Source: Bondarzewia mesenterica (Eukaryota > Basidiomycota > Agaricomycetes > Russulales > Bondarzewiaceae). Taken from it: a DNA stretch of 64,000 nt. Both the position numbers and the translations under genes were made by a program. The stretch's first letter is position 1. The number at the start of each line of letters is the position of its first letter. The notes below the pieces were generated by a model. The model was given only the letters and a program-made list of their open reading frames with translations. It had not been told where the DNA came from and made no database searches. Positions 35,651-48,688 of this stretch are shown here, piece by piece. The stretch covers positions 1 through 64,000 of the forward strand of contig SGPL01000127.1 in assembly GCA_004802705.1 (NCBI GenBank), written 5' to 3'.

Positions 35651-36528
35651 CCTTATCGTGAGGAATGGACAGTCAAGCCGGCGATCCGTCAACCTAAAGG
35701 TGATAGTGCGAATTACTACGGAGTGCGAGTCGGCGAATTCTGCCTCTGGTGCTTTCTATGGTCATTCAAACGAAGTACTGTGGACAAAATGGTACTCGAT
35801 ATGAATTGTGGACTTACTCGAGTACCGTGTCTGGATGAAGTCCATATTATTTCGTTCTTGAGAAGGATAACAAAAACGAATACTGCTACAGCCAAAATTA
35901 GAGTACTCTGGGATACTGAGTTGAATAACTTGACTGGATAATTGCCAACAACGCGAACGTACGAACCCACGCCCACACTGGCACCGAAGCCCCAATTGAG
36001 CGCCGAGCCGCAACGCTGGCAATCAGACTTATCAACTCAAAAAGTTAGTGATTATTCTCAAAACTTACCAAGTCTCGTTCGGAATACGACATGTCCCTTC
36101 CAGCTAGCAGGAGAACCTGACGGTCAGTACGGTATTTGTCACTGGATATCCCTAGCAGGCCCCCATTTGCGAAGGTAATAATTCGAAGCGTCACTATAAT
36201 TTGCGAATGATGACAAATACCTTACTTACTCATCGAAGTTCAAGTTAGAACTGAGCTTCTCAACAAGTTGACTCCGACTCGGCATTCTCGCAACTCAACA
36301 TGTCGTAGACCGTCAAGCAAATTTGCGATCAGAGGCTAAAAAGTAGTCTGTATACTCTTGCTTCCATGGCCTTTGACACTGATTCTTCCGTTCCACCCAA
36401 GTTCCACTTGTATTAAAGCAAACGCCCCCTCCGGGCCGACACCCAGTGCTTAGAAGCCAATTCTCTCAATCGGACACCAGTGTTTCACCATAGCTTTGAC
36501 CACAATTATTTCTTGAGGTCGGACCATC
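35651..36528. other. unresolved intergenic stretch
   Basis: Between the TMEM53-like relic and the ICT1-like gene. On the minus strand a possible first exon MPSRSQLVEKLSSNLNF is followed by a GTAAGT donor (36,283-36,230), and a hydrophobic stretch STLILAVAVFVFVILLKN lies at about 35,915-35,860. The frames could not be joined convincingly. It may hold a small gene or only promoters. Confidence 0.3.
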
Positions 36529-37322
36529 ATGGGAAGCTTATACTCTTTTCGATGCCTCAAAACATCATATTCTATGGGAATCGATGTCAGGTGCATAGCC
36601 CGGCGCGCCGTTCGGACTAGTTCCTCATCGCTTCCTTTACCGCCTGCCCTGGACCGGTTGGGGAATGCCCAAGAGACCGCAGAAGCGCGCCAATGGCTGG
36701 CGCGTTTCAAAACGCATATTATCCCCAAAGATCTGGTCGAATTCACCTTTTCCAGGAGCTCTGGTCCTGGTGGACAAGTTCGATCGCATTTTGCCATATG
36801 ACTGCGATTGTTGTGGTCTGATTATGACGTTTTTGGTATACTTAGAACGTGAACAAAGTAAACACGAAGGCCACCCTGCGATGTCCCATGGATTCGCATT
36901 GGATTCCTCTCTGGGCCAGAGGTCGTGTCCGTGACTCTGTTCGTTTTAACCCCCACCCCTGATTTCAAAACCGGTACTGATGGATGAACAAAGCCATATT
37001 TCGTCTCTTCATCACGCTCTATCCTGATAACATCCACCCTGCATCGTTCACAGGCGCAGAATGTGGATGATTGTTTGAACAAGGTTTGCATCAGCAGATA
37101 TATTTTTACGATGGACCTGGCAGCTTACTGGCTCATCTTCTACAGCTGCATTCACTGATCTCTTCCACATCATCGGCTGACATGAAAAATGAGCCATCAG
37201 AAGAACAGAAGGAGCGGGTACGGAGTTTAGAAAATGCCGAGAAAGCCAAACGAAGACTCAATAAGGACAGGAGAAGTCAGGTCAAGAGGGACCGTGCCAG
37301 CGCTCGGAAAGGCTGGGATTGA
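36529..37322 (+). CDS. mitochondrial peptidyl-tRNA hydrolase ICT1-type (GGQ) factor
   Basis: Class-I release-factor-like protein of the ICT1/MRPL58/Pth4 group, which hydrolyses peptidyl-tRNA on stalled mitochondrial ribosomes. Four exons: 36529-36777, 36846-36938, 36994-37083 and 37146-37322 (609 nt, 202 residues). The N-terminus is basic and hydroxylated, suited to mitochondrial import; the ATG at 36,574 (MGIDVRCIARRAVRTSSSS) is an alternative start. The core is VEFTFSRSSGPGGQNVNKVN, with the catalytic GGQ at residues 81-83, followed by KATLRCPMDSHWIPLW. SQAQNVDDCLNK closes the domain. The tail is a Lys/Arg-rich helix (EKAKRRLNKDRRSQVKRDR) typical of ribosome-anchoring extensions of this group. 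Introns are GT-AG with consistent phase, the first directly after GGQ. It lacks the codon-recognition domains of true release factors. Confidence 0.92.
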
Positions 37323-39389
37323 TGCAGGTCGCGGGATTCGTTTGAGTCGGCGCCGACGTGAGTATGTGACCCCTATTGATTCCGAAGTTAACATACCCAA
37401 GTCTCTGTGTGCGTCGAGGCGTTTGATCAGCAGGGTACAGGGCATGTCACGTAGTGTATTCTTCCACAGAACTTTGTGCGGGATGTTTCAACAAATGTGT
37501 TCTTGCTTCAATCCTGAGCAGGCTTATACTCTATCTGCCGCCGTCGACCAACTTGGTGCAATGAGCGCTCATTTGGCATCCAGCTGCGGTTAAGGTCAAT
37601 CTCAGTGCCCCTTCCCTTCTCCGTTTCGATGTTCTATAACGAAACTCTTTCCTAGCGTCAGGTTCCGCATTCTGCTGTTCACCGCCCAGTGTCAGGAATA
37701 TCAACGGTTTCGGAGCTCTTATCGAGCGCACAACACAACACCTTTCCGCGGAATTGTACTACAACGTATCTGAATGTGTGTACTGAATTATATTAACCGT
37801 GTCCTCCCATACTTCTGGAAAGCTTCTGGGGCCGCATCAGCGCCTGCTAGTCCGCCTGACTGCGTTGCCAGCTGGACCATTGAATTTTGAGTGAGCTTCT
37901 TTCGTAACTGTACTCAACTCCATTGTCATGAACTCGGAGCGATAACGCAACTTTTCGGCTAGGTATGAACCTGAACCAGGCTCGGAAACCTTAATTGTAG
38001 TATATCCACGGCAGCGCTGGTGCTTGTCGTGCTCACTGTGCGGCCCTTGGTACTGAGAGTTGGGCATTTCGCGGCCATATACGAATCCGCATCTGGTGAA
38101 TGCGTCACGGTATCTGGCGTTGTTTTTACTAAGTATACCACTTTTGTATTCGTTTGTCTTGTTCTGTCTTTAGCCGACCAGGAGAATCCCAGCATGCTTC
38201 CTGTGCGCCTTGCGCTGGCGAAACCTTACTGGGTACATGGCGGCGCACGCGCGTGCCTTTCAGCAGTGCCGTGACCTCGTCACCCAGTCGTGTCGGCCAT
38301 CTGCCGTGCGTGCTCAATCAAGGTCTGAGAGGTCTGAGTTGGGAGCTAATTCTACATCTCTTTAGGATACGGTTCGTAACACATCACGGTATACCTCTGT
38401 ACGTTTCCCATAGTATCGAAATAGTCACACTAGTAAGTTGGGGGACGCAGTTGCGCGGCAGCAGCTCGGAGACCTGGTCAACTGTGCATTTTTTATTACG
38501 TGCAAAGTCAATGCAATCATAGCGTCCCCAAAGCTAAAGGGCGCGATGAGATGCTGTTTACGAAGGAGCTTGGGAAGTTCTATAATTAAAGAAAAATTCA
38601 CTGGTCGATGCGGCCCCGAAGGCACCTTCGGCATGCAAGATATTCGTGTCTTTGTACGCAAAGAGCGATGCTGGCATGATTGAGATCGTTGCAACTTGAT
38701 AGCACTTCAAAACGGTACATGCTCAATATTAACAATCTTCATGCACAATTCTCCGCATATAGACTTAGCAGATGTTCCGAGATCAATGGATGGTTTGGTG
38801 ATCCTTCGAAGTGGAAGCCCCTGTCATCTCTTAATGTACCCATGCGCAGATGAAGCTGATACAGATGTACTTTTTCTCACTGGGATCCAACCCTGAGCCT
38901 GTGTGCAAAGTCTGATGGGCCTTCCATCTTTCACGTAGCGGCGGATAATCGGGTATCAATTTGTAAGGTGCTATACATGACGTACGTCCCTACATCTACG
39001 TTCCTGCTACAACAACAATATGTGGGGTATACCAAATAGATACTAGACAGACAAGTAAAATGATGGAGCCCAGCCCGAGAAACCCCCCCTAGCGATAGTC
39101 GTACATACACCTGCAATAGCGAGAGAAAACGTGTAAAGAGAACACAAAACAGACGTTTCTGCACAAGGATGATAGCGTAGCATAGCGGATGGAAATGTCG
39201 TTAAGGTCATAAAAAGCCGGCGGTGCATAGATTCAGATAGGTCCATCGGCAGTGTCATAGCATCTGATACATGTCATACGGGGAGCGAGTTATTTCGGGG
39301 AAAGGCGGCACCATGGAGAAATGAGACTGTAGCGCACTTGACGACTGTCACGCGCCACGGGATCAAGAGCGGACTGTAAGCAGATCTGC
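37323..39389. other. intergenic, no gene seen
   Basis: About 2 kb with only short frames on both strands (the longest, 122 codons at 38,154-38,522, has no family resemblance and many Cys/Arg from GC-rich antisense composition). A small gene cannot be excluded. Confidence 0.4.
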
Positions 39390-40935
39390 TCAATGCCCTG
39401 AAAGAGCCTGTGCTTGCAGCGTGGGTGATCCATGTTGAGAGCCATGATTTGAGCGTTTGCGTGGAGGAAGAGTGCGATCCTGAAGTGAGCAAGCATTAGC
39501 TGATGGACGGGAGAGACAGCACATCGGTAGAGACCAAAGTCTGACCTCGTTGTGCTCCCAAACTCGAGGATGTTTGCGTCCCGGTGAATGGTCTACGGCC
39601 ATAGTATCAGAGCTGCTACTGCTCGAGCTTGAACTTGCAGAGCTTGGAGACCCAGCATGGGATACAGGCCGATTCTTGTCAAATCGATCCTCGTCCCAGG
39701 TGTACGCAGAGCGCATAGCAGTGGCACCGTTCTCGATGGTGCGGGGACGTGTAGGATTCAGCGGGCGTTGGTGATATTGCGAGTAGCGGGGAAGTTCGCT
39801 GTCTGACGAGAAGGACAGCTTGCGAAGGTACGGGTCAGTTTGCCGTTGGCTCTGACGCAAGACCAAGGACACTGCGTAAAGGAGAGAAAGAAAATTAAAA
39901 TACTGTCGACGAACACCACAGAAAATAAATTTACTAACCTAGACTATCGCGGCGATCTTCCTCTGTCGCGACCTCCTGCCACGCTCTTCGTTCAGCTTCC
40001 ATGGATGCTATGTATGCGGCAAATGCATCCTGCGTCTCTTTTTGTGCACGGCGCAGAGAACTGCGGGCGTTGGCAAGAAGCCGCTCTGATCATCGAGGGA
40101 AACGGTCAAAAACAGAAGAGTCGAAGATTGGAAATAAGCAAAACATACTGGACGACTCAACCTCCTCTTCCAAGGTGTTGATAGTGCCGATCCGAGGGCT
40201 GCATACGTTGTTCGGTGCCTGATAAGCAATGGGTGGGATATTCTGACTAAAACGTGGCGGCTGGGGCTCTACTATGGATATAATTACATGCGAGTTAACG
40301 GCTGCTTGCTTTTGTGACGAACCTTTGGGGATGTGCTTGGGACTTTCTTCGTCCCAGCCGCCATCGGATCCGTTTAAAATGGAGTCTTCGGAAGGCTCGG
40401 GCGTCTCCGAGTCCGAGATATTGTGGCGCACAGGTGCAACATAGCCATTTTCCAGTGCCGCCTTGCGTAGACGGGGATTGTGCGGAATACCAGCCGCCTG
40501 TCGGTCGACAAACTTTCGTAGGAAAGTGAGCTCGATATGTTCTGGCATAACGTAGGGCGGACCCTTGATGTCACCGCGCTGCATGAGGAGTTCCAAATGA
40601 GACATGACTTTGTCCTTGAGCTGCTGCAGCCACTCGTGGAGCTCCATGTGATCCTGATCAGCGACGGCGTCATAGTCCTGCCGTCTGCGGGCTTTGCGCC
40701 AATAGGTTTTGGTGAGCTTGAGCGCATGATTGACTTCGGTGTCGAGGCAGCGATACCAGTCGCTTGCCTGACGATTGAGGAGAACGGTGAGCACGCCTGG
40801 TTGTACGCGGAGTTGTAGAACGCAGCGGCCGTCGCTGTCGGGCAAACCAAGGACACCCTTTTGGCCCTGGTTCCCGCGAGTAGCTCCGCGAGAGACGTTG
40901 CCGAGTTCGGGCCATGGGAGGTCGTCGGTTAGCAT
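39390..40935 (-). CDS. hypothetical protein, 449 aa, basidiomycete type
   Basis: Four exons: 40935-40149, 40085-39939, 39871-39546 and 39479-39390 (1,350 nt, 449 residues). The start MLTDDLPWPELGNVSRG at 40,935 is preferred to an in-frame ATG ten codons upstream. I do not recognise the family. The N-terminal half looks folded: LQLRVQPGVLTVLLNRQASD, WYRCLDTEVNHALKLTKTYW, a charged helix HMELHEWLQQLKDKVMSHLE and PEHIELTFLRKFVDRQAA. The middle is acidic and Ser-rich. Exon 2 encodes a coiled-coil-like helix (RSSLRRAQKETQDAFAAYIA) continuing into EAERRAWQEVATEED. The C-terminus is disordered with a run of about nine Ser and basic patches (PPRKRSN), a possible nuclear localisation signal. Introns have good signals and the phases close, so the gene is real even though its role is unknown. 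Confidence 0.8.
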
Positions 40936-43900
40936 GACTGAGATGAAGTGAGGTTTGGACGACAAGGTGGTAAATAACTATCAGAACGGTGTGGGCGGGA
41001 GGCGGGGTAGAGATAACGAGATTGAGAGGGTTTTTAAGGCCGAGTGAATATGTTACGGGGTATTGGCGAAGATGCCGAGGAAAACTGATGGAGGATAATA
41101 AGTCACTGCCTCGAGTGGTGACACAACCGTGTTGGGCCATCTCGGAAACGGTCATATCGCACAGAATTCAGAACACCTCGTGGAAATTCACCGAGGGCAA
41201 ATTCCTGACACCAGCTTGACGAGATGTTACTAGGATCAGAAACGGCGATTGTCACTCTCATTCCAGCTCCGATTTTAAATAATTGACTTATCCGAAGGAC
41301 GTCCACCATCGTCTGACCTCGTCTGACACACCATGCTGGCATCCTTTCGCCAGTCGCCAGCCTCGGTAAAGTCATGCAACGCCGCCGCGACGTCCTTCAG
41401 CCTATCTGCAAACCTAAACCTTCTCCTGACTACTGCAGAGCGCTACAGAGCACTCCAGGAGAACTCCAGAGAACGTTTAGGGTCGCAGATCTGAGCTCAG
41501 CTGCTTCAGACTGACAACCACAGCCCCATCGTGCCCACAAAAACTTCTTTGACGTCCTCAACGTATTTTCGAGCTCGAGCAACTGCCTGTGCATGTGCTC
41601 AACGCGTCTCATGCATATGCCGTTATTCTGTTCGAAACGTGATGTTGATTTATTGTGGGCAATCTTTGAGTGACTCTTCTTCCCGCGGTTCGCCATCATT
41701 CATCAGAAGACCGTCCAAGTTCGCTGATTGTCCACGGTATGTCAACAGTTGGGCCATCTTCCACTGACTGCGAATGCTAATACGCCGGCGCTGCATGTCG
41801 TCAGCGTACATTCTACAAGTCTGGACTGCTTATTCATTTCCTGGCATGTCCGCGCGTGCGACCTTCTGACTTTGTCCTCCGATGCTTTACGCAAGGAGAC
41901 AGTCAAGGAAAGGTCAAATAAGCGATATCAGCCTTCCATCTTCTGTTCCGTGTTGACTACTAGATCTGCATTTCTTGTCACATCGTACATCTCCGCAGGA
42001 TCTTTGTTTTCTAGGACTCGCCCCGTGCTTGATCTCTTCCTCGATCTCTCGAAAGCGAAACGCATGCAATCTCCACGCGAACCAAATTTCTAGTCAGCGA
42101 TCCCCGATTTGCCCATGACTGCTCACCATGTCTTGCAGGAACCTGTCTGTCGTGACATTTTTTATGATTGGTACCGCCTACAGGGACACGTCGGTCCGAG
42201 CGCTGCTGTCCACTGCAATCCGTTGCCCAAATCAGACTTGCCGTCAGTCACCTCGTGAGCTTTTTATTTTCTAGAATTTCGTCATGGCTGTGGGAAACGC
42301 ACCGTTTTGGGGGAGCAAGTTCCGAGATTTGAATCAATACCACATCAAGACAGTTTCTAATTGCGCGGTATCTTTCTTTGATATATATTTGCACCTACAG
42401 CTCAGCACTCGATGCTCGCAACCACCTCGACTTCGAGCTATTGGCGTCTGGAGAGTTCGCCAGCGCGATGGGAACTGAAAAACAGTGCAAAGAGCAACAA
42501 TCAACTGGTCTCCCCCAATACCGTCCTGTCACATCAGTCTCCATCACAGGGGGCTGCTGCTATCTCTCCTACAACTTAGGGACGAAGACGACCAACTGAT
42601 GAGAGGATGATGATCATTGCGGAGCCACAATCTAGTTTGATAACACGCATCCGGATGTGGTTCGAATGGTGCGATGATGGTTTGATTGCGTTCCTGTTTT
42701 GCTCATATGCGTACTCGGCATGCCAAATATTGTTTCTGTAACAGGGCCGGTCGGAGTTGGTTATGTTACCCAAATAGTTATACGTTCCAAGTACGTACGG
42801 AATTCGGACATCTTCTATTGACATGAAGAACACTGTGGGCGTCCACTTATCTCCATTTCCGAGAAGTGATGGCCAGCGAGCACTTGAATGAATTGTTCTG
42901 ATCCGTTACCAATGGCGCGGACGTGTAGTTTGGCGCGTATTGGTGAGATATTTGCATTTGCATGCAATTTGCACGGATAAATCAAAGGCCTACTGTGTAA
43001 AATTGAGATCGTAAGGAGAGGAGGGAATCCGAGTGATCACCAGGATATTTGCTACTCATGTTATCATTTCAAAGCGATGGCAAATCCGGCGCCTCCTGAG
43101 ATGAGCTAACTGCAAGCAGCCTTGTTTTCGAGAATGGTTGCTTTCGGTCACAAGGCTGAAAGTGACAGCTGGACTCGAGTGCGCACATCGTGGCGCGGGT
43201 GAGAAAACAAGCGTCGGCATCAGGAGTTACGATTCTAGCGGGGTTCCCTGTGTATGGCAAGGGCAGGAACAAACCTGTTCGAGCTTTTAATAGCAGCGGA
43301 AGCCAAAGAGATTGAAGCACGACACACTGGCAGGATCCCAGTGACGACAGCACCTCAGGTGCCTTGCGGGTCGAGGTTTTTTTTTGGTGAAAGAGCAAGC
43401 AGAGTGCCAGACTAAAATGGAACATCGACGCGATGTCAGTATCTCGAGACAGGACACCAAAGGGGGGAAGCCGCTGGGACCTGGCTTGCCTGTCTAGACG
43501 GGTCGTGGCTGCGCGGTAGACAACGTCAGCGCCGTACTGGACGGATATGAAGAAACGCAGATACGTTGCATACCAAAGACACACACAACGGCTCGCGAAA
43601 TGGTGCCCGTGTTGATCTGAAACCAAAAGAGCAGGGGTAAATCACGAGGACAATCGAGGACGCCTTACGAAGCACGCGAGTGCGGCAGGTAAGCAAGCTG
43701 CAACGGACACACCTTAGTCCACGAAGATGCAACGAGGATGGAACGTCAAGCCGTCGGATGGATATTCACGCTGTTGAAGCATCGCACTTGACCCGTTAAA
43801 ATGTTAGAGGTGTCGTGGTAGCTTGAAGGCCTTGAAAACGATACGACAAGAACCCGAGGTTTCAAGCATGCGAGATGAACAACCAGGGGCTTCAAGCGCG

Positions 43901-46900
43901 AAGGGGCGAATGGAAAGACCTACGAGGTCGGAACTTGAAGAGCGTGATGAACGTTGCATGATGGCTACATACGAGCGGTATTATGGCCTTGTATCGGAAC
44001 TTGAATCTATGATGGTGCAATCCTCGGATCTGCAGGGTGGTCAAAACTGGTCAAAATAGGTTGTGAGCGTAACAATGTAGATGGATACAATTGAGATCAC
44101 GTTTCTGCGAAGGTGAGCCATGTATAAGCCCCTGAATCGAATACGGACTCTCGGTAACTTTCTGCCCTGACATGATCATATATGGAGCATTTAACAGCAG
44201 AAGCGGAGTGAACATGTAGCAGCCCCAGAAGATAATGTTGTGATGATGGGAGTGGCCCGTGGGTTGAGTTTACAGCGTTTCGACCACATGGAGTAGCTCG
44301 CCAAGTATCTTGTGAATTCTTGTCCGCAAGAGAGCTCTCCAGACTGCAAAGCCGTGGGCGGAAAGAGGCCTTCAGCTAACGGAACAAGTCCTGAGAAAGA
44401 TAGCGGAACCGCTCTCTGCACTGCATCAACTGGCAGATGGACACTGACAGACGACATAAATTATGGCTATCTCGGCGTTATCACTTCCTTACACTGCGAT
44501 TGCCATCACGATGAGTGAAGCGTTCCCATGTTATGCAGGGGTACGTACAATGATGAAGGGGCATTCTACCGAAAAAGACAAGCGTTGCTGAAAGGCTGCG
44601 ATAGCGAAAATACCGCCGAGGAACACTCCACGTCGGAAGATGAACTGAAATTGACGGCCCGACTTGCATCTGCCGACTGAGGAACGTAATACATAACATG
44701 ATAGATGTCGTGGGAGCGCTGTACTAAGCTCGAGTCCCGCGAATAGATGCAGAACCGTTTGTTGTGTCTAATTATCGTGGTTGGGCCGAGATTGTTTGTA
44801 CAGTAATCACGAAGCATGAGGGGGCCCGTCGCGTGATGATCCTGTTTAAGGAGCTGGGTCGTGTTTCGTTTCTACCAAATTAAACATCAAAACACAGGTA
44901 CTGACCATTGGTATGCAAGTTGCCGCTACCTCTTTGGAAAGAGAACCCTGTCAACAGCTCAGGAATCTCAATTTGCACGATACAGCGCCAAAGTCTCGGC
45001 TTACATGAGAGGGTTTTGCCTTTCTGTCCATGAAATGTTCATAGATCAAGTAACTTCGGCAATGGCACATATACTTGCCACGTTGTATGGCATAAACCGC
45101 AGGAAAAGGTTAATTTTTTTTCATCACTGATCCGCTATAACATATGACCTAGTCCGGCCACAATAAGAATGGGTCAAATATTAGGGTCAACCACACTGAA
45201 ATGGCATAGGCCAATCGGCCAACAGCGGACGGATTTCCGAGTAGACAAAAGAATGGAGGATTTTCCTGACAATTCGAGGGTAAGTGTACAATGGCCAGCG
45301 TACTGGGAGCCTAGAAACAAGGATAGTAAGGTGTGGTTAAGTCTGGAGACTCATGATATAAAATCCTAACCTTACGCGCTCGCCGACCGAATTATCCCGA
45401 TCACATGCTATGAAGGAGACAGTTTGTTCGTGCCGCAAGCCAAACGACATGCCGGGCAAGTCAGAGGCGAAGGCACTTTTCAGGCAGCGAGGCGGGAAAT
45501 CAAGTTTTGATACTCGCTTCTGACCAGAACGTGCTTCGAAAAATTTAATGAGATCACCGCGCATGTGCGTGGTTAAATACCGCAAGGTGCATCGTGAGAA
45601 GAGCGGCGGGTATTGTTTCTCATGTTCGAGTACTCACCGCATCCAAGACGTCACATGGGAGAAGNTTCTGACTTTTCTTGGGCTCCTCTTTGGTGGTACT
45701 ACGCGTTGAGATAGAGCAAGATGCAGGAGAGAAGACACATGGCACACCTTTCGAGTCGGGCGATGAAGGCGGATGAGGCGGTGGGTGCGTGGCGCGACAA
45801 AACAAATGAGGGAACTGATTCCAGTCAAAGATTCTTGAGAGTTACGGAACGATCTTGTTGTGCACTTGAACAATAACAAATTACACACGCGACTGGATAA
45901 TCAGTCAAGCATGGCACGAAGTTGATGAGCATATCAGTATCATGGATACAAATTTTACTCACCGTGGGTAAACGTTCGATACTCCAAGTTTTCAGAGGAG
46001 GCGATAGGAATTTGGGCGTACCAAACTTCGTTCATGAGACGGATATGGTACCTGACAGATCATCAAAAACCCGCAAGGCAGGTCTGTGACGGTGCCGCCA
46101 AGAAAATGGGCTCAGAGCTCGTCTGGAGTACTTAGATTATGGCCGGTCAGGGTCGCGAAGAAGCCGAGAAATTTGGTAAGAGTTGTAAGAGATCAACATA
46201 CAGGTTCAAGTTCCGCGCCGTCCGTCTGCAACAGACAGGTCGATCAACGATATGCCAATAAAGGAGGCCGAATACGGGGCGAGAGTGTTGTGCAAATCCT
46301 ACCATGAGACATGTGTCTGTAATGGGCAAATCGAAGTCTCCATATTGTAGTGGGTCGGCAAAGGGCTCCGCCTAGAAGAGTAGGGCTGTACAAACACACG
46401 AAGGGTCAAGACAGGTCTGTCAGAGGTTGTGTCTGATGAAAAAGAATGCAGCGATGCCAAACTTCAGGACCTTATGTAGAAAGAGCTGCGACCTCAGCAT
46501 GAATGAATGATAAGACTTTTCAGATTTCCATCGCCGTCTTGGGCACTGACATTCGTAAACCTAAATAGCACTCTGTCGTAGTCCTGCAGAAGAAGGTTTA
46601 GGTTTACAGATGTCTCCATATGAGACTCATCTCGTGAGCTGTCACACGGCAATAGATCATTTCTGGGATCGCAAGGCAGTGGCGGGAGGAAGCGTAGTTA
46701 GTCTCCCCGAGGCAGAGTAGCCAGTCGTCAACCTTCGTGCCTCAGGATCCTCCCGCCCGACGGTTAGCAGTGCTCTCGTGCAGGAAGTTGCGTCGGATCA
46801 TTACATATCTAAACATTCAATCATAAGTTTTCTCGATCCGTACTGTGATGTACTTACGACGAGCAGTAACACCATTTTCTGACCTTTTCAATGCAAGATC

Positions 46901-48688
46901 AGTAAATAGGCTATAGAACGGTATTGAAATTTCAGAGCTGAGTATACGTACCGAAGGAGAGTGGTTACTCATGAAGGATACAAATTTGACGCCAGACAAT
47001 GTGACAACAATAATCTTCAAATCAGTAACCTTATTTTCTTATCGCACAAGGAGACTCGAAATGGGCGGTCACCGGGACAATGGAAACTCACCAAGAATAG
47101 GCCCGAGGCTACATGCTACCAATACTAGACCACACAAGTCGTATGACTTGGTAAAAGACGCTTTACGAATCCAAACCTTTCAAAACTCAGCTTCAGCGTA
47201 AGCAGTGTATATACTGAGCTCATATCGCATTTTGTAACTTACGGTTTTATGAATCAGCTATCTTTGCTACAAGCCTTTGCACAGGCCGGCCCCAATCGCC
47301 GTGATGCATCTGAGGTACATGGACCAACGAGACCAGCGCGAATCACGGTATCAGTATGACCTGATTTTTAATTTGAATATTCATAGATTTCCAACTATTC
47401 TTGGAGTTATCTGCGTCGTGTGAATAACATCCAGAAGACTCCAGATCGCGTCGTTTTGGTACTACATATCTGAACGACCTATGACGGGGGGTAAGTCTTA
47501 CAACATCTCTTCAAATGATGATTCGACTTCCCCTTGACTCTTTCACTGGCCAGTCGTACTCGAATTAGTGAATCTGATCCTTATTGAAGACTTATGGCCA
47601 GTTGAGTCGAAGCCGATTGCAACTTGGAAGTGGTTCAGCTGCCAGTGACTCAGCTGTTCGTAGAATCGGCTTGACTTGAAGCTTGTAGGCCTGATGTGGT
47701 TCAGACGCCCTCGAGCTCTGAGTCTCATGTTGGACTCGAACGTCCATAGGACCATTCCCACGAGTAGTTCTATGTGCCACCATACTTGACCCTTTGCCAT
47801 CCTTTCCATTGTACATCGGCCTTGAGAGGGTCACTTCTAGTCCCGGTCTATCAAGGACGGCCGAAGGAATGCATTTCATGATAACGACATGGAAGGCGGC
47901 GAGCCGACCGCCTTGAGAAACATACCTCTCAATTTTGATAAGATGATTGACCCCTAAGACCAGGAGAAACAGAATGAGTCGATTGAATTGCGAAAAGTAA
48001 CGGGGAAACATCAGCTGGAGACTTGTGTTCCCAATACAACCTCGGGCGTTCAAACCGTGCCGCTTGTCCATCTTTGAAGAAATCACGGGCGGCACATGTT
48101 GATGTCAGCGATGGCGTATGCCTTTTACGAAGCGGCGAAATACGCAGGAGCACATCCATCAGCTGTAACTGCAACGCCAAGTCACCCACACGTAATTGCG
48201 GTTATTGGATAGATGCTAGTCTGACTCGAGATACGGGCAATGATGAATGTGCAGTGGCGGCCAAAAGAGTCAATGGAAGAACATAATCTTCCATCGCACT
48301 CGGCCTGTAAGTCTGGCTCAGTGATGAAGATAATGCTTACTTGACTAGTTAGGGCATAGTATACACAATATATGCTGCACTTGATGAGGCGGCGCATGCC
48401 GACGAGCATGAGATCGTGTACAATCGTCCAGTTCAATATGAGGAGACAATTCCCAGTATGATGTCAACCATGTCAGTCGGCCAACGCGAACGGGTGAAAT
48501 AAGGTATATTACTCAAGACCAGACGATGTCGATGCTGTAGAACAATGCCGTCGAGGTAATGAACTTGAAACGTTGAGAAAATGCCAGATATTGCGATAGT
48601 CAAGTTCAATAAGTCTGTGGAAAAGCCAAAATGGATCAGTGACGCCGTCGAGCCTACGTACATTCCAGGTATCAACAAGACCTTGAGA
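40936..48688. other. 7.7-kb region without a convincing gene
   Basis: Composition is like the genic part, but I could not assemble any supported gene. Open frames present are a 185-codon minus frame at 43,626-43,069, a 167-codon minus frame at 48,095-47,592, and plus frames at 41,531-42,093, 42,284-42,599, 43,823-44,059 and 44,312-44,518. Hydrophobic minus-strand phrases at 48,690-48,450 (STDLLNLTIAISGIFSTFQV) hint at a decayed membrane protein, without a followable model. One N occurs at 45,665. No repeats or transposon motifs were recognised. It may hold pseudogenes, lineage-specific genes or non-coding transcripts. Confidence 0.4.

Noticed and set aside
43069..43626. 185-codon minus-strand open frame
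   Set aside because: Composition is Cys/Ser/Arg-rich without conserved-looking blocks, and no splice partners or promoter were found. Kept only as a remark in the gene-poor region.
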